From: an uncultured Planococcus sp.
GTDB lineage: Bacteria; Bacillota; Bacilli; Bacillales_A; Planococcaceae
Direction of reading: 5' to 3'
Assembly (NCBI GenBank): GCA_947493585.1
Contig: CANLRI010000004.1
Span: forward strand, 62,001 to 126,000
Length of the DNA: 64,000 bases
The position numbers were made by a program, and so were the translations under genes. The notes beneath the pieces were generated by a model. It saw nothing but the letters and a program-made list of their open reading frames with translations. It searched no databases and was not told the origin of the DNA. Positions 51,002-61,435 of this stretch are shown piece after piece (position 1 is the first letter of the stretch; the number at the start of each line of letters is the position of its first letter).

Positions 51002-51891
51002 AAGATCTTTTATTCTTAGCAATCCTGGGGCTTGTCATGTACATCATCGCAAAGATAGCAATGAAGGAACCTATCTTGCCCTGGAAGGAAGCGAAAAAAG
51101 GCAACCATAAATATAAAGGTAAAGTGAACAAAAAGAAACAGAAGACCGAAGACGAGGATGAAGTAGAAGCAAATCCTTTTAAAGACTTCTTTCCAAATCT
51201 AGTAGGAATTGAAAATCATATGATTGTTCAGCACGGCAATGTATTTTCTGTCATGGCAGAAGTACAGCCGGTCAATTACTTTTTGATGAATCCGGATGAA
51301 CAAGAAGGTGTAGATGCAGTATTTGAAACATGGTTGGCTCAATTGACCAGCGTTCGGTGGTACTTGCAGAACCGATTCGTCGATTTAACGGATCCGATTG
51401 AAGAAATCCAAAGAACGATGAAGGAAGAAGACGACTTGAATCCATTGGCTCGAGAATATGGAGAGAACTTGATTCGCGACCTACAAGAGTGGCAGACATC
51501 TACTCCACGATATGAAACAAAACGCTTTATGATTTTTGACTATACGATCGACGAAAAGGACATTAAGGCTGAGAACCAGGAAGAACTTGAAGAAAAGATT
51601 GTCGAGAAAGCCTTTAGTGAGTTACATCGACGTGTAACTGCCGCTCAAATGCAATTAAGAAAAGCAAATATCGAAGTCCAGTTACTTACGACAGATGGAA
51701 TATCAGAAGTGATGTACTACCAATTCAATAGAAGAAAAGCCTTGAAGAATCGTTATAAAAATATCGAAGAAAAAGAGAAGTTAGCTCTTTATGTGACGGC
51801 AGATCAGACTGATTCAAGAATCATGGCTGTAAAAGCAGAAATTGAACGTGCTGAAGAGGCAGCAGAAGTTTCAAACGAGAAAGTCAGTTAA
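50998..51891 (+). CDS. conjugation protein with VirB4 N-terminal-like region
   Basis: 297 residues from ATG 50998. One N-terminal membrane helix (about 3-20), a basic linker, then a soluble domain (about 50-290) reading MIVQHGNVFSVMAEVQPVN, similar to the substrate-facing N-terminal part of VirB4/TrsE-type ATPases, without Walker motifs. It precedes the VirB4-like gene by 28 bp, so it may act as its membrane anchor or accessory subunit. Confidence 0.65.
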   Translation: MKDLLFLAILGLVMYIIAKIAMKEPILPWKEAKKGNHKYKGKVNKKKQKTEDEDEVEANPFKDFFPNLVGIENHMIVQHGNVFSVMAEVQPVNYFLMNPDEQEGVDAVFETWLAQLTSVRWYLQNRFVDLTDPIEEIQRTMKEEDDLNPLAREYGENLIRDLQEWQTSTPRYETKRFMIFDYTIDEKDIKAENQEELEEKIVEKAFSELHRRVTAAQMQLRKANIEVQLLTTDGISEVMYYQFNRRKALKNRYKNIEEKEKLALYVTADQTDSRIMAVKAEIERAEEAAEVSNEKVS

Positions 51892-51919
51892 ATCATTTCC
51901 TAGAAGGAGTTCACCTACG

Positions 51920-54004
51920 ATGAAAAAGAAAAAGTTCGGAAGAAAGCTAAAACAACATGACGTGGATCAGGTAGAAGAAATACCAATTGATGAAAAGAAG
52001 CTTCCAATCAATCAAGTCGGAGATATTTGGGACGTTATCTCACCGGAGGGTCTATCCATAAAGCGTACTTCCGACGATATAGGGCTCATTAAACAGTCGC
52101 TTGGTTCTCAGACGTTTTTCCGGCCATTTTATGTAACAAGGGAAGGTTATCCTCGCAAAATGCAAACCAACTGGTTATATGCGCTAACTTCCAGTGGAGA
52201 AATCGATTTGATGATTCACGTAAACAAAGTAGCAAAAAATGAAGCCATTCGGATGCTGCAAAAGCAGAATACAACCATCAAGGCAAACCAAGCCTTTCAA
52301 ATTAAACGCGGAAATCAAGATCAGATTTTGGATAACCGAACAAAAATTGCTGATACAGAAATGCTCATGGAAGAAATTCAGTTCAGCGACAATGATGCTT
52401 TTAACGTGGCCATCACAGGAACCGTATATGGAGATAGCGAGCGGGAGCTCAATAAGTACAGTGAATACATTGAAGACGAAATGAGCTCAAAATTCTTTAC
52501 GTTAGCTTCTGCATGGGGGCGAGTGAAAAAGGGCTTTCGGAGTGTATCACCGATTGCACTAAATGAAATTCATGACGCGAATCGCAACTTGGATCGTAGA
52601 GCATTGGCAACGTTTGCACCTTTCATTAGTGGGAGCGGCAAGTTTAATGGCGGTGTTCCGCTTGGTAAAAACCGAATTACCGGTCAGAAAGAATTTTACA
52701 ACGCTTTCGGCACTCCTGAAAACCGTCCTGAAAATTACAATATGTGCATCTTCGGTATATCCGGTTCCGGTAAATCGCTCGGACTGAAATTACTGTTGTC
52801 GCGAGAAACAACTGGAGCGGCGGTTTATTCAAGACTAATCGACGTCGAGGGTGAGTTTAATAAAATTGTAAAACGTTTAGGCGGTACGGTTGTGAATTTA
52901 TCAGAAGAAAGCACGACCCGCATCAACCCATTGGCGATGAACGTATCCAACGTTCCGATTGAAGACAGCCAAGACGATGAAGAACTTGAACTTTTAGAAA
53001 ACGCGGATCAACGAGAAGTCATCGAAAAGAACGGAAAGAAATACATTTCCTTTGTTCCTATCCGCGAAAAAATCAATGAAGGTCTAGATTTCTTCGACAT
53101 CATTTGCCGGGGGAAGAATCAAGAAAAAGACGGCCTTACAGTATTTGAACAAAACTATATTGAGGAAGCATTGAAATCTATCTATGACCAGCTTGGTTAT
53201 TCCACGCATCCTTCCTCTTTATATGAAGAAGTTCCGAAAGAAGTAAATGGCATGATCATTCAATCCAAAGTAAGAAAAGCAGAACCGACTATCAGTGATG
53301 TCTATAAATACCTTACTGATAATTTTGGGGATAAAGGAAACTGCGAACGCCTACTAGCAGCAATTCGGCCATTCTTACGTGATGGTTCAAAACCGATTTT
53401 CGATGGACAAACATACTTGGGGGAAGAGGACGTTGATTTACATGGAGCAAGACTTGTCAGCTTTAACATTTCTCAAATGGAAGAAGGATTTCTTCGTCCA
53501 ATCGCTTACCACGTAATTCTAAATTACATTTGGGAATACTTCGTGAAAAATGTTGACAATGAAGAAAAAAAGAAAATCATTTATGCTGATGAATTTTGGA
53601 CGATGGTTGATAACGAGCAAACTGTTTCATTTGCTGAAAAGGTTGCTCGTCGAGCGCGGAAACGTAATGCCGGTCTTAGAGTCGCTTCCCAGGATGTGCA
53701 ACGGATCTTAGAATCTCCAAAAGCACGAGCCGTTATTCAAAACTCTCATACCACTCTTTTCTTAAAGCAGAATCGAATTGATTTGAAATTAATTGCAGAA
53801 AACTTTGATTTGTCGCAAGGAGAACTCGATACACTGTTCCAAAATCCCGATAAAGGTGAAGGGATTTTAAGAACAGGTCGTTCCTCTGTATGGCTTCAAA
53901 CTGATCCTTCCAAAGATGAAATTGTCTTCATTGAAAGCAACACCGCTCACGTGGAGCAGCATCGGAAGCGAAAAGAATTTAGTAAAGAAACATTTTATAG
54001 CTGA
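51920..54004 (+). CDS. virB4: VirB4-type conjugation ATPase
   Basis: 694 residues from ATG 51920 (AGAAGGAG upstream). Walker A GISGSGKSLGLK is at about residue 280 and Walker B KKIIYADEFW at about 552, followed by RVASQDVQRIL, typical of VirB4/TrbE. The protein powers pilus assembly and substrate export at the inner membrane. An N-terminal basic tail (KKKKFGRKLKQ) comes first. It is flanked by the VirB3-like and VirB6-like genes in the usual Gram-positive order. Confidence 0.95.
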   Translation: MKKKKFGRKLKQHDVDQVEEIPIDEKKLPINQVGDIWDVISPEGLSIKRTSDDIGLIKQSLGSQTFFRPFYVTREGYPRKMQTNWLYALTSSGEIDLMIHVNKVAKNEAIRMLQKQNTTIKANQAFQIKRGNQDQILDNRTKIADTEMLMEEIQFSDNDAFNVAITGTVYGDSERELNKYSEYIEDEMSSKFFTLASAWGRVKKGFRSVSPIALNEIHDANRNLDRRALATFAPFISGSGKFNGGVPLGKNRITGQKEFYNAFGTPENRPENYNMCIFGISGSGKSLGLKLLLSRETTGAAVYSRLIDVEGEFNKIVKRLGGTVVNLSEESTTRINPLAMNVSNVPIEDSQDDEELELLENADQREVIEKNGKKYISFVPIREKINEGLDFFDIICRGKNQEKDGLTVFEQNYIEEALKSIYDQLGYSTHPSSLYEEVPKEVNGMIIQSKVRKAEPTISDVYKYLTDNFGDKGNCERLLAAIRPFLRDGSKPIFDGQTYLGEEDVDLHGARLVSFNISQMEEGFLRPIAYHVILNYIWEYFVKNVDNEEKKKIIYADEFWTMVDNEQTVSFAEKVARRARKRNAGLRVASQDVQRILESPKARAVIQNSHTTLFLKQNRIDLKLIAENFDLSQGELDTLFQNPDKGEGILRTGRSSVWLQTDPSKDEIVFIESNTAHVEQHRKRKEFSKETFYS

Positions 54005-54018
54005 GGGGGGATTTTTAA

Positions 54019-57000
54019 ATGTTCGAGCAGGTAAGTGAAAAGCTGATACAGATTTTAGAAGAATCTCTCCTGTGGATGTTCGAAAGCTTTATTTCCCCTT
54101 TTGCTGATTTACGATTGATCACGACTCTGATATTTGGAAGAGACGAGGAACTAAGTTCGGTATGGGGAACGTTTCGACCGGACGAATTATCTCTTGCTTT
54201 AGGGCCTGTGTATTATACGGTAATGGGATTAGCAGGGATTGTGCTGCTCTCGCTCATCGTTGTAAATGGCGGTAGGGTAAGCTCAGCAGGCAGAAACCCT
54301 CAAACACGTAATGTCCTTACAGACTTTCTAAAGGATCTACTGTTTGTAGGTATTGTCTTATTGAACCTTCCACTGATATACGATTTATTATTCGCTATAA
54401 ATATGAATATCGTAGATCTCTTTTCTTCTGTATATGATACCGAGGAAGTAACCAGGTTCTCAAACTCATTCGAAGATATGAAATCGGCTGCGGGGTCCGG
54501 AATGGGTACGCTTGGACTGATTTTCGTCTTCTTGATTTTGACAGGTTTGACTTTATGGGCAAACCTATATTATTTAATGAGAAAAATCACGTTGATTATT
54601 CTCATGGCACTCGGACCACTCATGGTCGTCATGTGGCTATTACCGCAATTTAAAAGCTTAACTGGAGCTTGGTTCCGTGAATTAACCGGTTCTATTTTCG
54701 TTCAAGCGGTCCACGCGTTTGTTTTCTTCACTATTGCTACTGTATCGGCTGCCGATTCTAGTTTTATCGGAACGGTCATGGTGTATGTACTGTTCATCCC
54801 GATCACAGAAAGTATTCGTCGCTTGTTAAGCGTTGGTGGCGATGTCCAGGGCGGCCTAGCGAAAACTGGTGCTATGTTCGGGATGGCTGGACTTGCTGGC
54901 ATGGCGGGTTCCATAAAAGGCGCGTTACAAGATAAGAGCGTCATGGGTGCGATTCAAGAAGCCTACAAAGGCGGTTCCGGTGCTATGAAAGGAAAAAGCA
55001 AAACAGGTGACGATGTGGATGGTGGCGCGGATAACTTGAAAAATACTCTTGGCGCAAGCGCTGGCAGTGATGTGGGCTCTGATACAAAAGCAGAAAAAAT
55101 GCTTAAAACCGGAGACATTTTCTCTAAAGGTGGAAAAGCCGTCATGGGTATGGCTGGTTCTGTTGCTGGTATGGGATTAGGGCCCGTTGGTGCAATGGCT
55201 GGTGCGACGGCAGGCTTTGCAACTGGTGGAGCACTTGGAGGCGTTACAGGTCGAGCGGGTGCCGCACTAGCTCAAGGAGCAGCATCTCGTTTAGCCAAAG
55301 GGAAAGAAGCGGCCAATGCTGTTCCAAAAGAAGGCTCAGAAGAATTTGCAGATGCTGTAGCAGATACAGAGACAGCGAACTGGGCCAAAGAAAATAAGGA
55401 TTCCATCATGGCAGATTTGAAAGAACGTTTTCCAAATGCAAGCCCTGCGGATCTGGATAAAAAGTTTGATGGGATACAGAAAGAGAAAAGAGCAGGGTTC
55501 TATCAAGGCGCGCAAGCTAACTTCAAAGAAGCTAACTCAAATGCAAAAAATGACGCACTTGGAAAAGACCTCGCAAACTCTTCCGCTCTTGCACTTGCTG
55601 ATAAATGGGGAGAGAACAATCAGCAGGACTTCTTCGATCAGTATGACCAAGAGCAACCTCAAAAGCCTGGAGAGTCAAAAGGCAATTACCAGGCACGGAG
55701 AATGAATGCATTTAATGATAAAAAAGCTGAAATGCGTGGGAAGTTCCATGATGAGGGCATCAAAGCATTGGAAGGCAGAGGACTGGATGAACCAATGTCT
55801 AAAGAAGCGTTCTTGAAGAATCTTGCGCCGGCTGCAAGCGAACTTGCAGGTGTTGCTCATCAAGAAGGCTATTCGAATGCAATTAGAGGTGCTATTGAAG
55901 ATACTCAAGCAAGTAGTGGTAAGTTCGCAGCTAAAGATTTGGCTAATGCTTCCTCTGTAGCCTTAACGAACAATTGGGCGAAGCAAAACAAAGAAAACTT
56001 CATGAATGATTTCGAAAAAGCGAATCCAAAGCAATCGAATGAATCTGAAGCGGATTATCAATCACGCAAGAATACCGCTTTCAATGATAAAAAAGATGAT
56101 ATGCAAAAGGCATTCTACGGAGCGGCAGTTGAGTCTGCAGGTGGTGAGAGTGCACTCGAATCTAAAATTGAGCCAAAAGCTTTCAGTGATCGTCTGGCTT
56201 CCAATGTTCAAAAAGTAGAAGGCGTTTCTCAACAATCAGGTTATTCGGATGCAATTAATGGGGCGATTAAAACCACGCAAGCGAGTAACGGAAAAGCTCC
56301 TGCAAAAGATTTAGCCAATGCATCTTCTGAAGCCTTAACAAACAATTGGGCGAAACAGAACCAGGGCGCATTTATGAGTAACTACGAACAAGCGAACCCG
56401 CAACAAGAAAACGAAAGTGATTCAGCCTACCAAACACGTAAAAACACAGCATTTAATTCGAAAAAGGCTGATATGCAAAAGGCGTTTTACGGAGCGGCAG
56501 TTACTTCAGCAGGCGGTGAAGGTGCATTAGAAACTAGCATCGAGCCAAAAGCATTCAGTGAACGCCTAGCTTCTAATATTCAAAAAGTGGAAGGCGTTTC
56601 TCAACAATCAAGTTACACCGATGCGATTAAAGGCGCTATACCTACTGGAAGAGCAAATGGAGGTAAAGTAATCGCTAAGGATCTAGCGAATACTTCTGCA
56701 ACCGCTCTTACTGGAAATTGGGAACAGCAAAATAAAGAGTCTTTCATGAACGACTATGCAACTCAAAATCCTCAAACAGCAGGCGAATCAAACGTTGCAT
56801 TTCAGCAGAGAAGCGCGAATGCTTTTGCAGCCAAGAAGTCTTCTATGCAAAAGGCATTTTATGGAGCAGCTGTTCAATCTGCAGGAGGCGAAGCTAACTT
56901 AGAAAATGCCATAGCACCAGCAGAATTCTCTAAGAATTTGAGTGGGAACATTCAAAAAATAGAGGGTGTCGGAAACGAATATCAAGCCGCTATGACAAAC

Positions 57001-58515
57001 GCGGTAAACAACCTTTCAGGTATGCAAATGACATCGCAAAAAGGACAACCGAACATACCTTACCTTGCAAGTGGCATGGCAAATGCAGCTGTGAAAAAAC
57101 AGAAGAGCTCATATGTTGCTGATCAAGTTGCTCAAGGCGTCACGCCGTCATCTGCCGCTTCCGATTGGGATAACAATCATGCTATGCCGGCCTATCAAAA
57201 GGCAGCTGAAACCTATAACGATTCCCTATCAGGCATTAGTAATGTGAAGTCACTAAGTCAGGCTGCGGGTCCGATGGGGAACATTGGACAGTCAGTAGGT
57301 CGTAAGATTTCGCAAGGTGTGGCATTTACAGGGGCTGCAACTGGAATTAGCGGATTTGCAAAAGGAGTAACCGACTTAAAAGATGCCACGGTGAATGGAA
57401 CAACGGCTGTAGGTACCAATAGGGTAAGCAATATCTACAACGAAGATGGCAACAAATTAGTGAATGGATTCAAAGCAGTTGGTCCTTCTCTAAAGGCAGG
57501 ACATTCAGAAGCGATTCAAACCTTAGCAGACGCAAACGGTGGAGCGGTAAACGCTCAAGCAGCGGTAAGCAACAATTTGGGATATGGTGCTGCAATCATT
57601 GCCGGTGCTGGCGGCTATCGTGCCGGCAAACGTATGGCAAATAAATTGTCGCCATATAAAGCGGCTGTTCAAGAATCTATCTCTTCACCAAGCGAAGTTA
57701 TGCAAATGGCTCAAACTACGACAGACGACCGAGGAAACACACAAATTGCTCCAGGTGCTGTAAGGCAGGTCATTACTCCGGAAGAGTCGTACATCGAAGT
57801 CAAAACTAATAGTGGTGAGAATCGTGTGGTTTCACGTAAGGGTGCAGGCCATCCTGGATTGAGAAAAGGCGAAACCGTTTATCAAGATCTTCAAATGCAA
57901 GATGATTCATTAGTTGTCAGTAAGCCTAAAGGGTCACAAACAAGCAGTTATCGATTAGACAGCGGTGGTGGCAGAATCCCGTCAAATGTGGCGGTTCAGC
58001 AAAACCCAAATAGTCTATTAGGAACAGATCAACCGAATTCGCGCCATACACCAATCAGCAAACAAAGCGTTCCGTTATTTAATCAAAATGTAGATTCCGG
58101 AAACTTCTATGTTGAAGATATGGCTCAAGCCGGCATGGAAAATGTGCAGGTGGTTGTAGAGAAGGATCGTCAATTTGTAACTGCTCAAAAAGAAGGAAAA
58201 ACTTATCGAGTATCGCAAGTATATGCAGGTGATAGCCGATTAGGAACAAACGAATCTCGAACAATTCCTATGCAAATAACCAACAACACAATCAAGCCGA
58301 ATATTTCCAATGGCTCCAATGTAGCAGTTGAATCCTATGCAGGAGGAAATGATATTCCCGAAGACTATTACACATCAAATAGCCTGGGAGGAATGCTGCC
58401 GAACAACGACTATTCACAAATGATACCTAACAAACAAATGGAGCGGGTGCGCCGCACTCAGCTAAAACGCTCGAATTTAGATTCTGTAAGAAGAAAACAA
58501 GGCATATTGGGGTGA
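54019..58515 (+). CDS. VirB6/TrbL-like channel protein with long repeat region
   Basis: 1498 residues. About residues 1-285 hold five to six membrane helices (MGLAGIVLLSLIVVNGG; LRLIT; LILTGLTLWANLYYL; VHAFVFFTIATVSA), the VirB6/TrbL channel part. The next 1200 residues are polar, Ala/Gly/Ser/Asn-rich. They include four repeats of about 124 residues (DLAN-x-S ... MQKAFYGAAV ... QKVEGVSQQ) and a C-terminal KRSN-rich end. The length is far above that of normal VirB6. The soluble part could line or cap the channel in the wall space. Confidence 0.78.
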   Translation: MFEQVSEKLIQILEESLLWMFESFISPFADLRLITTLIFGRDEELSSVWGTFRPDELSLALGPVYYTVMGLAGIVLLSLIVVNGGRVSSAGRNPQTRNVLTDFLKDLLFVGIVLLNLPLIYDLLFAINMNIVDLFSSVYDTEEVTRFSNSFEDMKSAAGSGMGTLGLIFVFLILTGLTLWANLYYLMRKITLIILMALGPLMVVMWLLPQFKSLTGAWFRELTGSIFVQAVHAFVFFTIATVSAADSSFIGTVMVYVLFIPITESIRRLLSVGGDVQGGLAKTGAMFGMAGLAGMAGSIKGALQDKSVMGAIQEAYKGGSGAMKGKSKTGDDVDGGADNLKNTLGASAGSDVGSDTKAEKMLKTGDIFSKGGKAVMGMAGSVAGMGLGPVGAMAGATAGFATGGALGGVTGRAGAALAQGAASRLAKGKEAANAVPKEGSEEFADAVADTETANWAKENKDSIMADLKERFPNASPADLDKKFDGIQKEKRAGFYQGAQANFKEANSNAKNDALGKDLANSSALALADKWGENNQQDFFDQYDQEQPQKPGESKGNYQARRMNAFNDKKAEMRGKFHDEGIKALEGRGLDEPMSKEAFLKNLAPAASELAGVAHQEGYSNAIRGAIEDTQASSGKFAAKDLANASSVALTNNWAKQNKENFMNDFEKANPKQSNESEADYQSRKNTAFNDKKDDMQKAFYGAAVESAGGESALESKIEPKAFSDRLASNVQKVEGVSQQSGYSDAINGAIKTTQASNGKAPAKDLANASSEALTNNWAKQNQGAFMSNYEQANPQQENESDSAYQTRKNTAFNSKKADMQKAFYGAAVTSAGGEGALETSIEPKAFSERLASNIQKVEGVSQQSSYTDAIKGAIPTGRANGGKVIAKDLANTSATALTGNWEQQNKESFMNDYATQNPQTAGESNVAFQQRSANAFAAKKSSMQKAFYGAAVQSAGGEANLENAIAPAEFSKNLSGNIQKIEGVGNEYQAAMTNAVNNLSGMQMTSQKGQPNIPYLASGMANAAVKKQKSSYVADQVAQGVTPSSAASDWDNNHAMPAYQKAAETYNDSLSGISNVKSLSQAAGPMGNIGQSVGRKISQGVAFTGAATGISGFAKGVTDLKDATVNGTTAVGTNRVSNIYNEDGNKLVNGFKAVGPSLKAGHSEAIQTLADANGGAVNAQAAVSNNLGYGAAIIAGAGGYRAGKRMANKLSPYKAAVQESISSPSEVMQMAQTTTDDRGNTQIAPGAVRQVITPEESYIEVKTNSGENRVVSRKGAGHPGLRKGETVYQDLQMQDDSLVVSKPKGSQTSSYRLDSGGGRIPSNVAVQQNPNSLLGTDQPNSRHTPISKQSVPLFNQNVDSGNFYVEDMAQAGMENVQVVVEKDRQFVTAQKEGKTYRVSQVYAGDSRLGTNESRTIPMQITNNTIKPNISNGSNVAVESYAGGNDIPEDYYTSNSLGGMLPNNDYSQMIPNKQMERVRRTQLKRSNLDSVRRKQGILG
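55567..57020 (+). repeat. four 372-bp in-frame repeats
   Basis: Units start near 55567, 55936, 56308 and 56680 (period 367-372 bp, about 124 codons). Units 2 and 3 are closest and units 1 and 4 more diverged. The word GCxTTYTACGGAGCGGCAGT occurs in units 2 and 3. Confidence 0.85.
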
Positions 58516-58522
58516 GGACTGA

Positions 58523-60460
58523 ATGAGAATAGCAGGTGAAGAAAAAGCTCAAGAAGAATCCGCCCTGAAACGAGGCGCCAAAAACGTTGCGAAGAAACAG
58601 GTTAAGAAGCTTGGCAAGAAAGCATTGAAAAAGTACGGCAAAGTCGCAGCAAAAGCTGCGGCCAAAGCCGGCCTTGCGGCTGTAAAAGCAGTCATTTCCT
58701 TCTTAATCGGGTTAGGAGCTCCGGTAATTCTTACAATCATTGGCGTGCTATTATTTCTTGTCTTGGTACTTGTCGCTACAGCAATGCTATTTTCATGGGG
58801 AGAGAGTACGGATCTTGAATCGGATGCTTACGAATTGAAGGAATACATCCAACAAGCATCTTACAATTCGGTGGATCAATCAAAACCCGAACAACGACCT
58901 TATCAAGTTCCTCCAGAATTAATTGTTTCCGCAATGCAGATCTATGAAGCAAATAGCGAAAAGAGCGCTTCATCAAAAGAAGCTGTCGATTTATTCGTTG
59001 AAGCTTTAAAACCAACGTTTAACTATGAAATGAAAGAGGGCCTCATTGAATCCGAGCAAACAACCTGTAAAAAAGGAAAATGCGATACGGTAAAAACAAA
59101 AACACCCTTTGAAATGAATTTGTTTACTTCTGTACAAGCTTGGGACCGGACGATGCAAATGGACAATACAGCTCACTTTAATGATTGGCAAGAATCAGTG
59201 CTTCATCGTACTGACTACGAAAAAACTCCAGTCCGGGATGAAGATGGAAGCATAGTTCCTGGAGAATATTGGTGGAAACCGATCCCTTATACAATCACAA
59301 CAAAAGTTCGCTCACAAACCTTTGTATCGACTCCTGCAGAAACGATGGATTATTCCTATTTTGATACGGTTCTTCGCGGAGAACCTTTCAATTATGGTCA
59401 AACGGACATTCAAATGGTTGAAGCCATCTACATGGCCACTGGCGGCGATATTCGTTACTCGGAATGGGCGTCGGGTAATTCCTTTATCGGATTCGGCGGA
59501 ACGGTCGTTCCAGGAAGCAGCATTCCGACAGAATTCATGGAAGTCTATCTTGCTGCAGAAAAGGCTTATCAAGTGGAATGGTATTATCTAGCCGCTTTTC
59601 ATTATGTAGAGACGGCTTTCAGTACACATCCCACAATGATTTCATCAGCTGGTGCAGTAGGCCATATGCAATTTCTCCCTTGTACTTGGGTTGGATGGGG
59701 ATACCCGGGCTGTCAAGGCAATGGGTCGTTTCAAATACCTGAGAAGGACATGAACAATCCAATCATTATTCAAAAATACGGTGGTTATGGAATTGATGCC
59801 GATAAAAATGGAAAAGCTAGTCCATGGGAAATAAAAGACGCTATTTTTGCTACCGCTCGTTACATGAATGCAATGGGTTGGCAGCGAGGTAAAGATGCAG
59901 CGATCTTCAATTACAACCGGAGCCACGCCTATGTCGATAAAATTAATAAGTATGCCAACAAGTTCAAGTCAGAAGCTACTTTAAAGCCTGCAGACGGTGA
60001 GATTCCAGAATTGGTGCCTGGCTCCTTTATGCGCCCGACAGTCGGTAGAAACACATCTGGCTATGGTCCGCGCTCGTTAGGAGCAAGAAGCTTCCACTAC
60101 GGTATAGACATCGCGAGCACAACCGCTCCACCAGTAGTAGCAGTTGCAGATGGGGTAGTAACTCGTTCTGTCACTGGCTGTCCGCCAAACGGAAGGTTAG
60201 GAAGTACATGCGGTGGCGGTTGGGGCAATCACCTGTGGGTCAAATTTAATGTGGGTGGCAGATCCTACGAAGCGGTTTATGGTCATCTATCCAGAGTTGC
60301 CGTTGGTAACGGCCAAACTGTGAAACAAGGACAGATGATTGGGAACATGGGAAATAGCGGAAGTTCAACCGGAATGCATTTGCATTTCGAATTGCATTCT
60401 CCAGCAAGAGCAGGCAATAGCAATGTCTTAAATCCAGCTCTTTATATTCCTATGAATTGA
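58523..60460 (+). CDS. bifunctional lytic transglycosylase/M23 peptidase of the secretion system
   Basis: 645 residues. A lysine/alanine-rich cytoplasmic leader (about 1-55) and one membrane helix (about 57-92) come first. A beta-rich part follows (about 110-330), then an SLT-type lytic transglycosylase (about 335-490) with HYVETAFSTHP as catalytic Glu region and GAVGHMQFLPCTW, and finally an M23 peptidase (about 530-640) with HYGID and HLHFE. Enzymes of this type open the wall for the conjugation channel. The gene follows the VirB6-like gene by seven bp. The two wall activities in one protein fit a Gram-positive VirB1-like role. Confidence 0.93.
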   Translation: MRIAGEEKAQEESALKRGAKNVAKKQVKKLGKKALKKYGKVAAKAAAKAGLAAVKAVISFLIGLGAPVILTIIGVLLFLVLVLVATAMLFSWGESTDLESDAYELKEYIQQASYNSVDQSKPEQRPYQVPPELIVSAMQIYEANSEKSASSKEAVDLFVEALKPTFNYEMKEGLIESEQTTCKKGKCDTVKTKTPFEMNLFTSVQAWDRTMQMDNTAHFNDWQESVLHRTDYEKTPVRDEDGSIVPGEYWWKPIPYTITTKVRSQTFVSTPAETMDYSYFDTVLRGEPFNYGQTDIQMVEAIYMATGGDIRYSEWASGNSFIGFGGTVVPGSSIPTEFMEVYLAAEKAYQVEWYYLAAFHYVETAFSTHPTMISSAGAVGHMQFLPCTWVGWGYPGCQGNGSFQIPEKDMNNPIIIQKYGGYGIDADKNGKASPWEIKDAIFATARYMNAMGWQRGKDAAIFNYNRSHAYVDKINKYANKFKSEATLKPADGEIPELVPGSFMRPTVGRNTSGYGPRSLGARSFHYGIDIASTTAPPVVAVADGVVTRSVTGCPPNGRLGSTCGGGWGNHLWVKFNVGGRSYEAVYGHLSRVAVGNGQTVKQGQMIGNMGNSGSSTGMHLHFELHSPARAGNSNVLNPALYIPMN

Positions 60461-60510
60461 TAGATACATTTATTGAGATATTCAAAGCTGACTACGGAAG
60501 AGGTGACAGT

Positions 60511-60606
60511 ATGAGAAGTCTTTCGATCAATCAATGGGCGCTAATCTCCCTTCCGGTCGTATTAGGGGGAATGGGAGTCATGCTGGCAATGGCATCGATT
60601 CAATGA
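60511..60606 (+). CDS. 31-aa membrane peptide
   Basis: ATG 60511 behind AAGAGGTG opens MRSLSINQWALISLPVVLG followed by a hydrophobic helix and a short tail (ASIQ). It lies in the conjugation operon 50 bp after the lytic enzyme. Its single membrane helix suggests a small channel partner. Confidence 0.55.
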   Translation: MRSLSINQWALISLPVVLGGMGVMLAMASIQ

Positions 60607-60652
60607 CAAAGCTTGCTTCTATTCGGAAGAATGCTAATGAAGAAGGTGACAT

Positions 60653-61351
60653 ATGACAAAACTCTCTATGAAACATTGTTTCATAATTTCAGGCTGTGTG
60701 GTCATGGCTTTTCTTTTGGTGATTTGGTTTTTGGGTTCTTCCGCTCCTAAAGAAACAGAGGTTAAAACGGTAAAGATAGAGGAACCGCTTGAAGAAATTG
60801 AAAACACGGTTGAAGCGACTCAAAAAGCAAATGACTTCGTGTTAAGTAAAGTACCAGATTCTGATGTGTTTTTGAAATTTCATTTATCCAGCAGTGAAGA
60901 TGGGGATGAGGGGCATGAAAGCCACGAAGAAAATGAGCTCGAGCATTCCTTCAACCATGAACACGAACATGTTTCAATAGAAGATCGACAGTTATCCGCT
61001 CTTGAACTGTTCTATGGAGCGATTACAACTGAAAGCAGTACCTATTTAACGACAGCTTTAACACCCGAAAGCTTCCAGGAGATATGGGGAGAAGAAATGG
61101 ATTTTGAAGTTCGTGAAAAAACAATATCTGCTTTCTTAAAAGAATTAAATGGAGCGGGGACTTTAACTGCTATGGATTACAAACTGAATGTCGATAAGTT
61201 CGACCATGCGACGGATAATGGAACAATTATCTTTACGTATGCTGATAAATCAACAACCGAAGTTCCGTTTTCGTTTGTAACGATGGGAGAAGGGGATCAT
61301 AAGATTACACAAATAGATTTAAGTGAGTTCCTCGTACTTAAAAGGAGCTGA
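60653..61351 (+). CDS. membrane-anchored conjugation accessory protein
   Basis: 232 residues from ATG 60653. One N-terminal membrane helix (about 9-27) is followed by a stretch rich in His and acidic residues (DEGHESHEENELEHSFNHE, about 85-103) and a beta-rich domain outside the membrane (about 115-230), resembling the NTF2-like fold of VirB8/TcpC-type proteins in size and position, but without a clear motif. Last gene of the conjugation operon. The His-rich segment may bind metal. Confidence 0.65.
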   Translation: MTKLSMKHCFIISGCVVMAFLLVIWFLGSSAPKETEVKTVKIEEPLEEIENTVEATQKANDFVLSKVPDSDVFLKFHLSSSEDGDEGHESHEENELEHSFNHEHEHVSIEDRQLSALELFYGAITTESSTYLTTALTPESFQEIWGEEMDFEVREKTISAFLKELNGAGTLTAMDYKLNVDKFDHATDNGTIIFTYADKSTTEVPFSFVTMGEGDHKITQIDLSEFLVLKRS

Positions 61352-61435
61352 GGAAACGAATTCTATTAAATTTTTATTCAGTTTTTTGATAGGTTTCCCA
61401 CATATTACAAAAGCTATTTTAAAGTAAAGGAAATA

